A DNA stretch of 64,000 nucleotides from Paracoccus alkenifer (lineage in GTDB: Bacteria; Pseudomonadota; Alphaproteobacteria; Rhodobacterales; Rhodobacteraceae), in the NCBI RefSeq assembly GCF_900108405.1, contig NZ_FNXG01000001.1, positions 496,001 to 560,000 of the forward strand, in the 5' to 3' direction. The notes under the pieces are model-generated. The model was not told the DNA's origin. It saw only the letters and a program-made list of their open reading frames with translations, and made no database searches. The stretch's first letter is position 1, and each line of letters begins with the position of its first letter. A program made the position numbers and the translations under genes. Shown here piece by piece: positions 1 to 10,761 of this stretch.

Positions 1-24
1 CAGGATGCGGGGGATCAGCCCCAT
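1..24 (-). CDS. Start of an unidentified gene downstream of sufD (partial)
   Basis: An ATG on the minus strand at 24-22 lies three bases after the sufD stop codon and opens a frame reading MGLIPRIL before the window ends. The end of sufD supplies a purine-rich stretch (AAGGG) in front of it that could act as a ribosome site. This looks like the next gene of the suf operon. In related bacteria a membrane protein or sufS often follows sufD, but eight residues cannot identify it. Confidence 0.35.
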
Positions 25-27
25 GGG

Positions 28-1362
28 TCAGCCCTTGGCCCGGGCGGTCAGCCACTCTTCCAGCCGGTCGGCAATCTCGGCGCGCAGCGCCTCGTCCTCG
101 ACCTCTTCCAGCGCGTCGGCAAGGAAGCTCAGCACCAGCAGCACCACCGCGCGTTCCCGCGGCACCCCGCGCGAGCGCAGGTAGAACAGCGCCGTTTCAT
201 CCAGCGCGCCGGTGGTCGAGCCGTGGCTGCATTTCACGTCGTCGGCGTAGATTTCCAGCTCGGGCTTGGCAAGGAACTGGCTGTTTTCGTCCAGCAGCAG
301 CGCCTGGCTGATCTGGTAGCCGTCGGTTTTCTGCGCACCGGGGCGGACAAGGATCTTGCCCTGAAAGACGCCGGTCGCGCCGTTCTTGAGCACCTTCTTG
401 AACACCTGCCGGCTTTCGCCGCGCAGCCCGGTGTGGGTGATGAACACGGTGTCATCCTGATGGACGGAGGTGCCGTCGCCCAGCATCGCGCAGGCGACAT
501 GGGCCACCGCATCGTCGCCCAGCAGCTCGATCACCGATTCCGTGCGCAGATGCCGCCCGTCCACCGACAGCGCAAAGGACTTGAGCGAGGCGCCCTCGGC
601 CACCCGGCCGAACAGGTGGATGTTGGACACCCGCGGCACGCCGGCGCGATGGGCCGCGACGTGATGCAGCTGCGCGCCGGGGGCCAGATCGGCCTCGATC
701 ACGATATTGCCGCGCGCGCCCACCAGCCCGTTTTCCAGCAGGGTCAGGTCGGCGCCAGCCTCAAGCCGCAGCACATGGTGGATGGTCACATCCGCGGCCG
801 GGTCGGAACGGCGATAAAGGATCTGCACCGGCCGTGCCGCCCGCCCCGTGACGCGGATCACCGCGCCGTCGGTGGCGATGGCGGTGTTCAGCGCCGCAAA
901 GGGCCGCGCGGCCGGCGATTGCCCCTGTTTTTCCAGCGCACCGTAGGCGTCGCCGACCCAGTGGTCGGGCTGGGCGTCGGCCTGCGACAGGGGCGCGATC
1001 TCGACCCCCGCCAGCGACAGCTCGTCCGAGGCGGCGGCGTCGAAACGCCCGTCCACGAACACCAGCCGCAGCTTGTCCACCCCGGCAAACAGCGTCGGAT
1101 CACCCGAGGCCGCATCCAGTGCGATCGGATCGGGCGCCTGGGTGTTGAAGGGGGCGGGGTCGGTATAGCGCCAGTATTCATCCCGCGGGCCGGGCAGGCC
1201 CTGCGCACTCAGCCGGTCCAGCGCATCGGTGCGGGCGGCATCGGTGGCGCGGGCGTGCGGAGGCGGGGTGGCGGCCAGCCGCGCCTGCAACTGCTGGGCG
1301 GCGGGACTGAGGCGCGGCGCGCCCTCGACGGCGGGGGTCTGGATGGTCGCGGCCTCAGGCAT
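28..1362 (-). CDS. sufD: Fe-S cluster assembly protein SufD
   Basis: SufD is the partner of SufB in the cytoplasmic SufBC2D scaffold on which Fe-S clusters are built. The 444-residue product has a variable N-terminal part and the conserved SufBD beta-helix core; the family motif KCSHGSTTGALD lies near residue 375. The ATG chosen (M-P-E-A-A) overlaps the sufC stop codon by 8 bases (ATGCCTGA), which indicates translational coupling. A longer upstream frame exists but only runs back inside sufC. It is the last complete gene of coaBC-desulfurase-sufB-sufC-sufD in the window. Identification rests on the core motif and on the operon. Confidence 0.95.
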   Translation of the reverse strand: MPEAATIQTPAVEGAPRLSPAAQQLQARLAATPPPHARATDAARTDALDRLSAQGLPGPRDEYWRYTDPAPFNTQAPDPIALDAASGDPTLFAGVDKLRLVFVDGRFDAAASDELSLAGVEIAPLSQADAQPDHWVGDAYGALEKQGQSPAARPFAALNTAIATDGAVIRVTGRAARPVQILYRRSDPAADVTIHHVLRLEAGADLTLLENGLVGARGNIVIEADLAPGAQLHHVAAHRAGVPRVSNIHLFGRVAEGASLKSFALSVDGRHLRTESVIELLGDDAVAHVACAMLGDGTSVHQDDTVFITHTGLRGESRQVFKKVLKNGATGVFQGKILVRPGAQKTDGYQISQALLLDENSQFLAKPELEIYADDVKCSHGSTTGALDETALFYLRSRGVPRERAVVLLVLSFLADALEEVEDEALRAEIADRLEEWLTARAKG

Positions 1363-2116
1363 CTGCGACCTCGGCCAGAATATCGGCGTAACCGTTCTGC
1401 TCGACCTCAAGCGCAAGCTCTGGCCCGCCGGATTTCACGATGCGCCCGTCGTTCATGATATGCACCACGTCGGGCACGATATGATCCAGCAGCCGCTGAT
1501 AATGTGTGATCACAAGAAAGCTGCGATCCGGCGCCCGCAGCGCGTTCACCCCCTGCGCGACCAGCCGCATCGCATCGACGTCAAGGCCGGAATCGGTCTC
1601 GTCCAGGATGCACATCCGCGGCTCAAGCATCGCCATTTGCAGGATTTCATTGCGCTTTTTCTCGCCCCCCGAGAAGCCGACATTGACCGGACGCTTGAGC
1701 ATCTCGGCGTCGATGTCCAGCGCCTTGGCGCGTTCGCGCACCAGCTTCAGGAACTCGCCGGCCGACAATTCGTCCTCGCCCCGGGCCTTGCGCTGCGCGT
1801 TCACGGCGGTGCGCAGAAAGGTCATGTTGCCGACGCCCGGGATCTCGACCGGATACTGGAACGCCAGGAACAACCCGGCGGCGGCGCGCTCTTCGGGTTC
1901 CATTTCAAGCAGGTCGTGGCCTTCGAGCGTCGCCTGACCTTCGGTCACCTCATAGCCGTCGCGGCCCGACAGCACATAGGACAGCGTCGATTTCCCCGAG
2001 CCGTTCGGCCCCATGATCGCGTGGACCTGCCCGGCCGGGACGGTCAGCGTCACGCCCTTGAGGATCTGCTTGTCCTCATCCTCGAGCGCGACATGAAGGT
2101 TGTTGATTTGCAGCAT
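1355..2116 (-). CDS. sufC: Fe-S cluster assembly ATPase SufC
   Basis: SufC is the ABC-type ATPase that drives the SufBCD scaffold. The 253-residue protein shows Walker A GPNGSGKST (residues 36-44), the SufC-specific signature FSGGEKKR (148-155) and Walker B MCILDE (about 168-174), followed by the H-loop in VITHYQRLL. It has no membrane segments, as expected for this soluble member of the ABC family. The start is the ATG of MLQINNLHV; an in-frame TTG 13 codons upstream is less likely. A 158-base gap separates it from sufB, with no recognisable gene in it. Confidence 0.97.
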   Translation of the reverse strand: MLQINNLHVALEDEDKQILKGVTLTVPAGQVHAIMGPNGSGKSTLSYVLSGRDGYEVTEGQATLEGHDLLEMEPEERAAAGLFLAFQYPVEIPGVGNMTFLRTAVNAQRKARGEDELSAGEFLKLVRERAKALDIDAEMLKRPVNVGFSGGEKKRNEILQMAMLEPRMCILDETDSGLDVDAMRLVAQGVNALRAPDRSFLVITHYQRLLDHIVPDVVHIMNDGRIVKSGGPELALEVEQNGYADILAEVADA

Positions 2117-2274
2117 CGTCTTTCCTTTTCCTCGGCGCCGGTCCGGGTCCGGCAAGGGGGCGGCCCCCTGAAATTACCAGTCACGCGGCGGCGGTCCGCG
2201 TGGATTTCATCGGCGTGTTCGCATCGCGCCGGCCGAACCGCCAGCCCCGCAACAGGGGCAGGCGGCGGCATGAG

Positions 2275-3801
<1,527 letters not shown>

Positions 3802-3803
3802 AT

Positions 3804-4850
3804 CTACCTTCCCTGCTTGCCTTGCCAGCGGGCGCGGGCGGATAGCCACGCGTCGGCAAAGCGGTCCAAATCCTCGCGCGTCGTCGTTCCCCCGAACGAG
3901 ACGCGCAACGCGCAGCCGGCATCCTGTCCGGCCACGCCCATCGCGCGCAAAACCCCGCTTTCCCGGACCTTGCCGGAAGAACAGGCAGACCCGGCGGAAA
4001 CGGCAAAGCCGGCCAAGTCCATCTGCATCACCTGCGTCTCGCCCTTCCATCCCGGAGTCAGGATCGACAGCGTCTGCGGCAGGCGCGGGGAATCGCGCCC
4101 CGGAAACATAGTAATTCCCTCGGCAATTTCCAGCCTGTCCATCAGATGATCGCGCATTTCGGCCAGACGCTCGACCATTCCCCCGGCCAGGTCACGCTGG
4201 GCGGCAGCAGCGGCGGCGGCAAACCCGGCAATGGCGGCCAGATTTTCGGTGCCGGCGCGGCGACCGCTTTCCTGCCCGCCGCCGCGCAAAAGCGCCTCGC
4301 GGTCCTCACCGGCGGCCAGCACCAGCGCGCCGATGCCGCGCGGGCCGCCCAGCTTGTGGGCGCTGACCATGCCGGCGCGGATTCCCAGCCAGTCAAAGGC
4401 AAAGGGGATCTTGCCGAACCCCTGCGTCAGGTCGCTGATCGCCAATCCCGGCGGCAGGGTCTGGATCACCCCGGTTTCGCTGTTGGCCAGTTGCAGGGTG
4501 GCGCTTGCGGGGTCGGGCGGGGCGACCTGGCCGTCGCGGCCGGCCTGCAACGTTTCGTCGCACCAGACGCGCACGCAGTCATGCTCGATCCCGGCGCAGG
4601 CCAGCCCGCGCCCCGCAAGCGCCAGCGCCGCCGCCTCGGTCGCGCCCGAGGTGAACACGATGTCGGACTGCGCCGCGCCCAGCGCCTCGGCCAGCTGCTC
4701 GCGCGCGCGTTCCAGCAGCATTTTCGCCGCCCGCCCCTCGGCATGGACGCTCGAAGGGTTACCGATGACGTCCAGCGCATCGGCCATCGCGGCCCGCGCC
4801 TCGGGGCGCAGCGGCGCGGTGGCGTTCCAGTCCAGATAGATCCGGCTCAT
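3804..4850 (-). CDS. Cysteine desulfurase, class V aminotransferase family
   Basis: A PLP enzyme that removes sulfur from cysteine and passes a persulfide to Fe-S assembly. The 348-residue protein has [11 protein letters not shown] for cofactor phosphate binding, the PLP lysine in [10 protein letters not shown] (about residue 166) and the catalytic cysteine in [10 protein letters not shown] (about residue 290). The SACSSG loop is of the NifS/IscS type rather than SufS-like. It is short for IscS (about 400 residues) but normal for the desulfurase next to sufB in Rhodobacterales. Its start overlaps the coaBC stop as ATGA (4847-4850), and it runs straight into sufB. It is presumably the sulfur donor for SufB; a separate sufS may lie outside the window. 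Confidence 0.92.
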   Translation of the reverse strand: MSRIYLDWNATAPLRPEARAAMADALDVIGNPSSVHAEGRAAKMLLERAREQLAEALGAAQSDIVFTSGATEAAALALAGRGLACAGIEHDCVRVWCDETLQAGRDGQVAPPDPASATLQLANSETGVIQTLPPGLAISDLTQGFGKIPFAFDWLGIRAGMVSAHKLGGPRGIGALVLAAGEDREALLRGGGQESGRRAGTENLAAIAGFAAAAAAAQRDLAGGMVERLAEMRDHLMDRLEIAEGITMFPGRDSPRLPQTLSILTPGWKGETQVMQMDLAGFAVSAGSACSSGKVRESGVLRAMGVAGQDAGCALRVSFGGTTTREDLDRFADAWLSARARWQGKQGR

Positions 4851-6142
4851 CCGGCGATCTCGGCCAGCCGCGCGGCGATGCGTTCGGCCAGGCGGCGCCC
4901 GACCTCGGCCTTGGGCAGCCGGGGCCAATGCTCGACGTTGTTTTCGCTCACCAGAATCGCGGTGTTGTCGGCGCCGCCCATCACGCCCGAGTCGGGGCTG
5001 ACGTCGTTCGCCACGATCCAGTCGCAGCCCTTGCGCTGGCGCTTGGCGACCGCATTGGCAACGACGTCGTCGGTTTCAGCGGCAAACCCGACCACCAGCA
5101 AGGGCCGCCGTTCCGCGCGGCTGACCCAGGCAAGAATGTCAGGGTTTTCAGTCATTTCCAATGTCGGAGGCCGGTCGCTGCCGTCCTTTTTCATCTTCTG
5201 CCCGGCGGCGTTGACCACCCTCCAATCCGCCACCGCCGCCGCCATCACCGCGGCATCGGCAGGCAGGGCCGCCTCGACCGCTGCGCGCATCTCGGCGGCG
5301 GTCTCGACCCGGATCACCTGCACGCCGGCGGGTGGGGGCACCACCGCCGGGCCGGTCACGAAACTGACCCGCGCCCCCAGATCGCGCAGCGCCGCCGCGA
5401 TCGCCGCCCCCTGCGCGCCCGACGAGCGGTTCGCGATATAGCGCACCGGGTCGATCGGCTCATGCGTCGGCCCCGAGGTCACGACGACGTGGCGCCCCAG
5501 CAACGGCCCCGAGGGCGCAGCGATGGCCGCAGGCGCTGTATCGGGGGCAAGCTGCAACTGGTCGCTGGTCAGGCGCAAGGGCGGCTCGGCACGGGCAGAA
5601 AGCGCGTCCCGGATCGCCTCGAAAATCTCGTGGGGTTCGGCCATGCGCCCCTCGCCCCATTCGCCACAGGCCATGTCGCCCTCGCCCGGGCCGACAAAGC
5701 TGATCCCATCGTCTTGCAGGATCTGCCGGTTCCGACGGGTCGCGGGATGGCCCCACATGCGCACATTCATCGCCGGCGCGATCAGCACCGGCTTGTCGGT
5801 GGCCAGCAGCAACGTCGAGGCCAGATCCCCGGCCAGCCCCGATGCCATCTTGGCCATCATATCCGCCGTGGCCGGCGCCACCACCACCAGATCGGCCGAA
5901 CGCGACAGCTGGATATGGCCCATCTCGGCCTCGCGGGTCAGATCCCACAGTTCCGTGTGGCAGGCTTCGCCCGCTAATGACGACAAGGTCAACGGGGTCA
6001 CGAATTGCGCGCCGCCCTCGGTCAGGACCGAGGCTACGCCAACCCCGGCCTTGCGCAAAAGCCGCACCAGCTCGGGCAGCTTGAAGGCGGCAATCCCCCC
6101 CCCAACGATCAGCAGAACGCGCTTTCCCTGCATTGCCGTCAT
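4847..6142 (-). CDS. coaBC: Bifunctional phosphopantothenoylcysteine decarboxylase/phosphopantothenate-cysteine ligase
   Basis: CoaBC catalyses two consecutive steps of coenzyme A synthesis: it joins cysteine to 4'-phosphopantothenate and then decarboxylates the product to 4'-phosphopantetheine. The N-terminal flavoprotein CoaC domain (about 1-185) has the PAMNVRMW motif near residue 124 and the catalytic cysteine in GDMACGEWGEG near 155. The C-terminal CoaB domain has TSGPTHEPIDPVRYIANRSSG, AAAVADWR and a KMKKDG loop. The start may be this ATG or the one three codons downstream (6133). It overlaps the cysteine desulfurase by four bases, so it appears to lead the suf operon. Confidence 0.96.
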   Translation of the reverse strand: MTAMQGKRVLLIVGGGIAAFKLPELVRLLRKAGVGVASVLTEGGAQFVTPLTLSSLAGEACHTELWDLTREAEMGHIQLSRSADLVVVAPATADMMAKMASGLAGDLASTLLLATDKPVLIAPAMNVRMWGHPATRRNRQILQDDGISFVGPGEGDMACGEWGEGRMAEPHEIFEAIRDALSARAEPPLRLTSDQLQLAPDTAPAAIAAPSGPLLGRHVVVTSGPTHEPIDPVRYIANRSSGAQGAAIAAALRDLGARVSFVTGPAVVPPPAGVQVIRVETAAEMRAAVEAALPADAAVMAAAVADWRVVNAAGQKMKKDGSDRPPTLEMTENPDILAWVSRAERRPLLVVGFAAETDDVVANAVAKRQRKGCDWIVANDVSPDSGVMGGADNTAILVSENNVEHWPRLPKAEVGRRLAERIAARLAEIAG

Positions 6143-6240
6143 CCCCTGTTTCTCCGGCCGCCGCGACCAGTCCTAGAAGAGTGGCGCGCGGTGGGCAAGA
6201 AAGCCGCGGACCGGCCCGGTCTGCGGCCAGGGAAACGGGC

Positions 6241-6400
6241 TTCTTTCTGGCCCAAATACCCACGCGGCCGCGGCCCCAAGTGCCGCCGAATCGGGCTGCA
6301 AATGCCCGGGTCATTCCCGCAGCCGTCCTTGGCAAAAACGCTCGCCGGACCGGGGCCCTGCCCCGGACCCCGGGATATTTCAGGCAAGATGAAAGCCCGT
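6241..6400. repeat. Dispersed AT-core/GC-hairpin element, copy 1
   Basis: The region between the comM stop and the coaBC start holds a reversed copy of the AT core (TTCTTTCTGGCCCAAATACC, 6241-6260) and a forward copy (CGGGATATTT...AAGATGAA, 6371-6393). Between them is a perfect 7-base GC stem, CCGGGGC-CCT-GCCCCGG (6350-6366). It lies just after comM and before coaBC, and probably terminates comM. The same element recurs at 3' ends across the window. Confidence 0.7.
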
Positions 6401-6412
6401 CCAGAACAGGCA

Positions 6413-7927
6413 TCAGGCGGCCATGGCAAAGGGCAGGCGATATCCGATCGCTTCGGCGAGATGGGGCGCACGGACGCGATCGGATTGATCCAGATCGGCG
6501 ATGGTGCGGGCGGTGCGCAGGATCCGATGATAGCCGCGGGCGCTGAGGCCGAGTTTCTCGGCCGCTCGGTGAATCAACGCACGACCCTCGCTGTCCGGCT
6601 CGGCGATTTGTTCAAGCAGCGGCCCCGAGGCGTCCGCGTTCACCCGTGCCCCGGGACGATCGGCAAAGCGGCGGCGCTGGATTTCGCGGGCGGCCTGCAC
6701 CCGCAGGGCGATGCTGGCTGTCGCTTCGCCGCCCTTGCGTTGATCCAGTTCGGAAATCGTGACGGGCGGCACCTCGATTCTCAGGTCAAAGCGGTCCATC
6801 AACGGTCCCGACAGCTTGCCCATGTAATCGGCCCCGCATTGCGGCGCGCGGGCGCAGGCGCGGGCGGCATCCGCCAGATATCCGCAGCGACAGGGGTTGG
6901 CCGCGGCTACCAGCAGAAAACGGCAGGGATAGCGCACATGCGCATTGGCGCGCGCCACGACGACCTCGCCGGTTTCCAGCGGCTGGCGCAGGGTTTCCAG
7001 CACCTGCCGGGAAAATTCCGGCAATTCGTCCATAAACAGAACGCCGTTATGGGCCAGGCTGATCTCGCCCGGCCGCGCGCCCCGCCCGCCGCCAACGATC
7101 GCCGCCATCGACGCGGTATGATGCGGATCCCGATAGGGCGGATCGCGCGAGATCCCGCCGTCGGTCAGCATCCCGGCCAGCGACTGAATCATCGATGTCT
7201 CAAGCGCCTCGGCCGGCGACAGCTCGGGCATCAGCCCCACCAGCCGCGCTGCAAGCATCGACTTTCCCGCGCCGGGTGGTCCCACCATCAGCAGATGGTG
7301 GCGACCCGCGGCCGCGATTTCCAGCGCCCGGCGCGCGCGTTCCTGCCCGCGCACATCGCTCATGTCCGCCCGAATCGGCGGTCGCACCACATGCCCAGGG
7401 GTCGAAGGTGCAACCGGCGCACGTCCGGTCAGATGGTCGACAACCTGTTTCAGCCCGGGCGGCGCCACCACCGGCACCGTGCCGATCCAGGCGGCCTCAG
7501 CCCCGCAGCCGGGCGGGCAGATCAGGCCGCGCTGGTCCTCGGCTGCGGCGACGGCAGCGGGTAATGCGCCCGCAACCGACACCAGCCGCCCGTCCAGAGC
7601 CAGCTCACCCAGCGAGACCACGTTGGCGAGTTCTTCTGCCGGCACCACCTCGAGCACCGCCAGCACTGCCAGTGCGATGGGCAGGTCGAAATGCGAGCCC
7701 TCTTTTGGCAGGTCGGCGGGCGACAGGTTCACCGTCACCCGCTTGGACGGCATGGCCACCGACATCGCGCTGAAAGCGGCGCGGATCCGCTCGCGCGCCT
7801 CGCTGACCGCCTTGTCCGGCAGCCCGACGATGCTGAACGCCGGAATACCCGGGGATACCGCCGCCTGCACCTCGACAAGCCGCGCCTCGATCCCGTCAAA
7901 GGCGACGGTAAAGGCGATTGCGACCAT
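6413..7927 (-). CDS. comM: YifB/ComM-family Mg chelatase-like AAA+ ATPase
   Basis: This is a ComM (YifB) family hexameric AAA+ protein. In naturally competent bacteria ComM is a helicase that promotes branch migration during natural transformation. The 504-residue product has an N-terminal ChlI-like domain (SIVGLPDKAVSEARERI), Walker A GPPGAGKSMLA near residue 217, Walker B in GVLFMDELPEF, a Cys pair in NPCRCGY, the sensor SGPLMDRFDL and a C-terminal Mg-chelatase helical domain. The ATG chosen is preceded by GGAGGGTGGA; an upstream in-frame codon adds 12 residues without a better ribosome site. It stands alone on the minus strand, with an AT-core/GC-hairpin element downstream. Whether this organism is competent cannot be told from the gene. 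Confidence 0.93.
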   Translation of the reverse strand: MVAIAFTVAFDGIEARLVEVQAAVSPGIPAFSIVGLPDKAVSEARERIRAAFSAMSVAMPSKRVTVNLSPADLPKEGSHFDLPIALAVLAVLEVVPAEELANVVSLGELALDGRLVSVAGALPAAVAAAEDQRGLICPPGCGAEAAWIGTVPVVAPPGLKQVVDHLTGRAPVAPSTPGHVVRPPIRADMSDVRGQERARRALEIAAAGRHHLLMVGPPGAGKSMLAARLVGLMPELSPAEALETSMIQSLAGMLTDGGISRDPPYRDPHHTASMAAIVGGGRGARPGEISLAHNGVLFMDELPEFSRQVLETLRQPLETGEVVVARANAHVRYPCRFLLVAAANPCRCGYLADAARACARAPQCGADYMGKLSGPLMDRFDLRIEVPPVTISELDQRKGGEATASIALRVQAAREIQRRRFADRPGARVNADASGPLLEQIAEPDSEGRALIHRAAEKLGLSARGYHRILRTARTIADLDQSDRVRAPHLAEAIGYRLPFAMAA

Positions 7928-8020
7928 TCCACCCTCCGCCGCCGGTTTCGACCGTTCTAGCAAGAGGAATTTAAGGAAAGGTTAACACCAGCCATCGATG
8001 TCCGGCCTTATCCGGAATCG

Positions 8021-9250
8021 TTATTCAATCAACAACGCACGGAAATCATTCACGTTTGTCAGCGTTGGCCCCGTGATCACCTGCCCGCCGATCCGGGCGA
8101 AAAAACCATGGGCATCGTTGCTTGTCAGCGCAGCCTGCGCATCGGCGCCACAAGCCCGGGCCCTCGCCAGGGTCTCGGGACCGATCACTGCGCCGGCAAT
8201 CTCGGCCGCACCGTCAATTCCATCGGTATCGCAGGCAAGAGCGTGGATCCCGGCAGCCCCATCCAGCGCAAGCGCCAGGGCCAGAGCATATTCTGCATTC
8301 GGCCCGCCGCAGCCATCGCCGCGACGGGTTACCGTCAACTCGCCGCCCGACAGGATCACGCGCGGGCCGGGCGCGGAAAGCGCCATTCTGGCATGGTCGG
8401 CCGCGACTTCCCTCGCCTCACCCTCGATGGAATCTCCAAGAATTTCAACGTCGAACCCGTGGGTAGCGGCCAACTCCGCCGCAGCCACCAACGAACGCGA
8501 AGGCGCCGCATAGACAATGTTCCTGACCCCGGACATGGCGGGATCATCGGGGGCACGCACGCCTGTGCCACCCCGCAGCACCGCATCGACCGATGCCGGA
8601 ATCGTCACCCCCCAGCGGTCAAGGATCGCACGCACCTCGGCTGCGGTCGAGCGGTCGCCCACGGTCGGGCCAGAGCCGATCAGCGCCGGCTCATCGCCCG
8701 GCACGTCCGAAATCATCAGGGTCAGCACCGGCGCAGGCCATGCTGCGGCCGCCAGCTGGCCGCCCTTGACCCGGCTCAGATGCTTGCGAACGAGGTTCAT
8801 CTGCCCGATCGGCGCCCCGCTGGCCAGAAGCCCGCGGTTGAGCTGCTGTTTCTCGGCCAGAGAGACATTTCCGGCCGGGGCGCATAGCAGCGCCGAAGCG
8901 CCGCCCGAGATCAGCGCCAGGACAAAATCATCCTCGCCAAGACCATCGAGCAATGCCAGCATCCGCAGCGTGGCATCCACCCCCGCCTGATCAGGAACCG
9001 GATGCGCGGCCTCGACGATCTCGATCCCGCTGGTGGGGCGGGCATGGCCGTATCGGGTGATCACCAGCCCTTCGCACGGCCCCCATGCGGCCTCGACCGC
9101 TTCGGCCATCCGCGCGCTGGCCTTGCCGGCACCAACGACAACCACGCGACCAGCCGGCCGGGGCGGCAGAAATCCGGCAAGGCTTTCCATCGGATCCGCC
9201 ACCGCGACCGCGCGGTCGAACATGGCGCGAAGAAGGCTGTCGGGGGTCAT
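8021..9250 (-). CDS. Glycerate 2-kinase (MOFRL/GckA-TtuD family)
   Basis: A 409-residue protein of the DUF4147/MOFRL glycerate kinase family, which phosphorylates D-glycerate to 2-phosphoglycerate in glyoxylate, serine or tartrate metabolism. Visible family features are VVVGAGKASARMAEA, the glycine-rich LISGGASALL segment, NLVRKHLSRVKGG, the SDVPGDEPALIGSGPT block and the C-terminal MOFRL domain (SNDAHGFF). The ATG is preceded by AAGGA. Neighbours on the same strand (comM, gshB) are unrelated, so it probably has its own transcript. Hydroxypyruvate reductase is a common alternative label for this family, but sequence logic favours the kinase. Confidence 0.9.
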   Translation of the reverse strand: MTPDSLLRAMFDRAVAVADPMESLAGFLPPRPAGRVVVVGAGKASARMAEAVEAAWGPCEGLVITRYGHARPTSGIEIVEAAHPVPDQAGVDATLRMLALLDGLGEDDFVLALISGGASALLCAPAGNVSLAEKQQLNRGLLASGAPIGQMNLVRKHLSRVKGGQLAAAAWPAPVLTLMISDVPGDEPALIGSGPTVGDRSTAAEVRAILDRWGVTIPASVDAVLRGGTGVRAPDDPAMSGVRNIVYAAPSRSLVAAAELAATHGFDVEILGDSIEGEAREVAADHARMALSAPGPRVILSGGELTVTRRGDGCGGPNAEYALALALALDGAAGIHALACDTDGIDGAAEIAGAVIGPETLARARACGADAQAALTSNDAHGFFARIGGQVITGPTLTNVNDFRALLIE

Positions 9251-9298
9251 GCGCTGGTCCTTGAGTTGAAAGCGGCGGACGCGGAAGTCAGCGGGCGC

Positions 9299-10243
9299 TC
9301 AGAGGCTGCGCCTGCGCTCGATTGCCTCCCAGATCAGGGCGGCAGCATTGATGCCATCAAAGCGCTCCAGCTCTTGAATTCCCGTCGGAGAGGTCACGTT
9401 GATTTCGGTCAGCCACCCGTCAATCACGTCGATTCCGACGAAAATCAGACCTTTCTCGCGCAACACCGGCCCGATCTCGGCGCAGATTTCCCGCTCGCGC
9501 TCGGTCAGCCCCACCTTTTCGGGCCGTCCGCCGACATGCATGTTCGAGCGGGCCTCGCCCTGCGCCGGAACCCGGTTTATCGCGCCGACCGCCTCACCGT
9601 CGACAAGGATAATGCGCTTGTCGCCCTTGACCACAGCAGACAGATATTTCTGCACGATCACCGGCTCGCGGTTGATGCCGCCGAACAACTCGAGCAGCGC
9701 GGACAGGTTGGCGTCAGCCTGGGGCAGATGGAACACCCCGGCCCCGCCATTGCCGTAGAGCGGCTTGATGATGATTTCTTGGTGGCGGGCGCGAAATTCC
9801 CGGATCGATTCCACGTCGCGGGCAATCATGGTGGGCGGGGTCAGCCCGGGAAAATCAAGAACAAACAGCTTTTCGGGCAGGTTACGGACCCAGAAGGGAT
9901 CGTTGACCACCAGCACGTCCGGCTGGACGCGGTCCAGCAGATGGGTGGTTGTGACATAGCTCATGTCGAACGGCGGATCCTGCCGCAGCCAGATCACGTC
10001 GAACTCGGACAGTTCAGCCCGGCGCCACTCGCCGAAACTGACGTGGTTGCCCTGCTCGCGCCGCAGCGTGATGTCGCGGCCGCGGGCAAACAACCGGCCC
10101 TCGTCGAAAATCAACCCGTCGGGAGTATACTGAAACAGCCGGTGCCCGCGCGCCTGCGCTTCCAGACCTATGCGAAAGCTCGAATCGGCGTCGATCGAGA
10201 CATGCTCGATCGGATCCATCTGAAGGGCGACGCTGAGGGACAT
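9299..10243 (-). CDS. gshB: Glutathione synthase
   Basis: GshB joins gamma-glutamylcysteine and glycine with ATP to make glutathione in the cytosol. The 314-residue length is typical. It begins [15 protein letters not shown], the normal family N-terminus, followed by the pre-ATP-grasp domain ([19 protein letters not shown]) and the ATP-grasp fold with its glycine-rich loop [10 protein letters not shown] near residue 161. The C-terminal ligand region [21 protein letters not shown] follows. The open frame extends 48 codons upstream without a credible start. It lies about 100 bases after yraN, in the common alphaproteobacterial order rsmI-yraN-gshB. Confidence 0.96.
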   Translation of the reverse strand: MSLSVALQMDPIEHVSIDADSSFRIGLEAQARGHRLFQYTPDGLIFDEGRLFARGRDITLRREQGNHVSFGEWRRAELSEFDVIWLRQDPPFDMSYVTTTHLLDRVQPDVLVVNDPFWVRNLPEKLFVLDFPGLTPPTMIARDVESIREFRARHQEIIIKPLYGNGGAGVFHLPQADANLSALLELFGGINREPVIVQKYLSAVVKGDKRIILVDGEAVGAINRVPAQGEARSNMHVGGRPEKVGLTEREREICAEIGPVLREKGLIFVGIDVIDGWLTEINVTSPTGIQELERFDGINAAALIWEAIERRRSL

Positions 10244-10341
10244 ATGGCGACTCCGGCCTTCGTGTTGCGCTGGAGCCGGTTCTGACCTGCCCGACAGCAC
10301 GATGCAAGCAGAGGGGGCGCAGGCCGAGGCGGCACATCCCG

Positions 10342-10761
10342 TCAGTTGGCGCCAAAGGCATTCTCGATGATGTCCACCCGGCCGCAACCATCCACCAGCG
10401 CCGCATCGAAACGCATCTCGGTCAGCGAGCCGGTGGGAAAACGATCAGTGTAAAGCAGAGCTGCCGTGCAGATCCGATCCATCTGGCGCCGGGACAGCCG
10501 CTGCGCCGCCAGATCATGGGTTCCGGATCTCTTGACCTCGACGAACACGATGGCATCGCGGTCGCGCAGGATCAGATCGACCTCGCCGGCCGCGCTGCGC
10601 CAGCGCCGCTCTAGAATTTCGCAGCCGCGTTCCTCGTAAAGCTCAGCGACGCGGGCCTCGGCAGCCTGTCCCGAGGCATGAGCCGAGACCCCGCGGGCGA
10701 CCCGGGCATGACTGGACCGCCCGACTTGACGGCCCTCAAGCCATGGCATGACCATCTGCAT
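10342..10761 (-). CDS. YraN/UPF0102 family protein
   Basis: A 139-residue member of the YraN family, small proteins with a restriction-endonuclease-like PD-(D/E)XK fold and no settled role. The catalytic-type residues are seen in [21 protein letters not shown] (D, then E-x-K). Several ATGs lie close together at the start. GGAGG at 10772-10768 is adjacent to the first (10767) but six bases before the second, so the second is chosen; later ATGs at 10755 and 10749 are also possible. The gene overlaps the 3' end of rsmI by 26 bases, so it is probably translationally coupled to it, as the neighbouring lppC would predict (rsmI, lpoA and yraN cluster in many bacteria). Confidence 0.88.
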   Translation of the reverse strand: MQMVMPWLEGRQVGRSSHARVARGVSAHASGQAAEARVAELYEERGCEILERRWRSAAGEVDLILRDRDAIVFVEVKRSGTHDLAAQRLSRRQMDRICTAALLYTDRFPTGSLTEMRFDAALVDGCGRVDIIENAFGAN

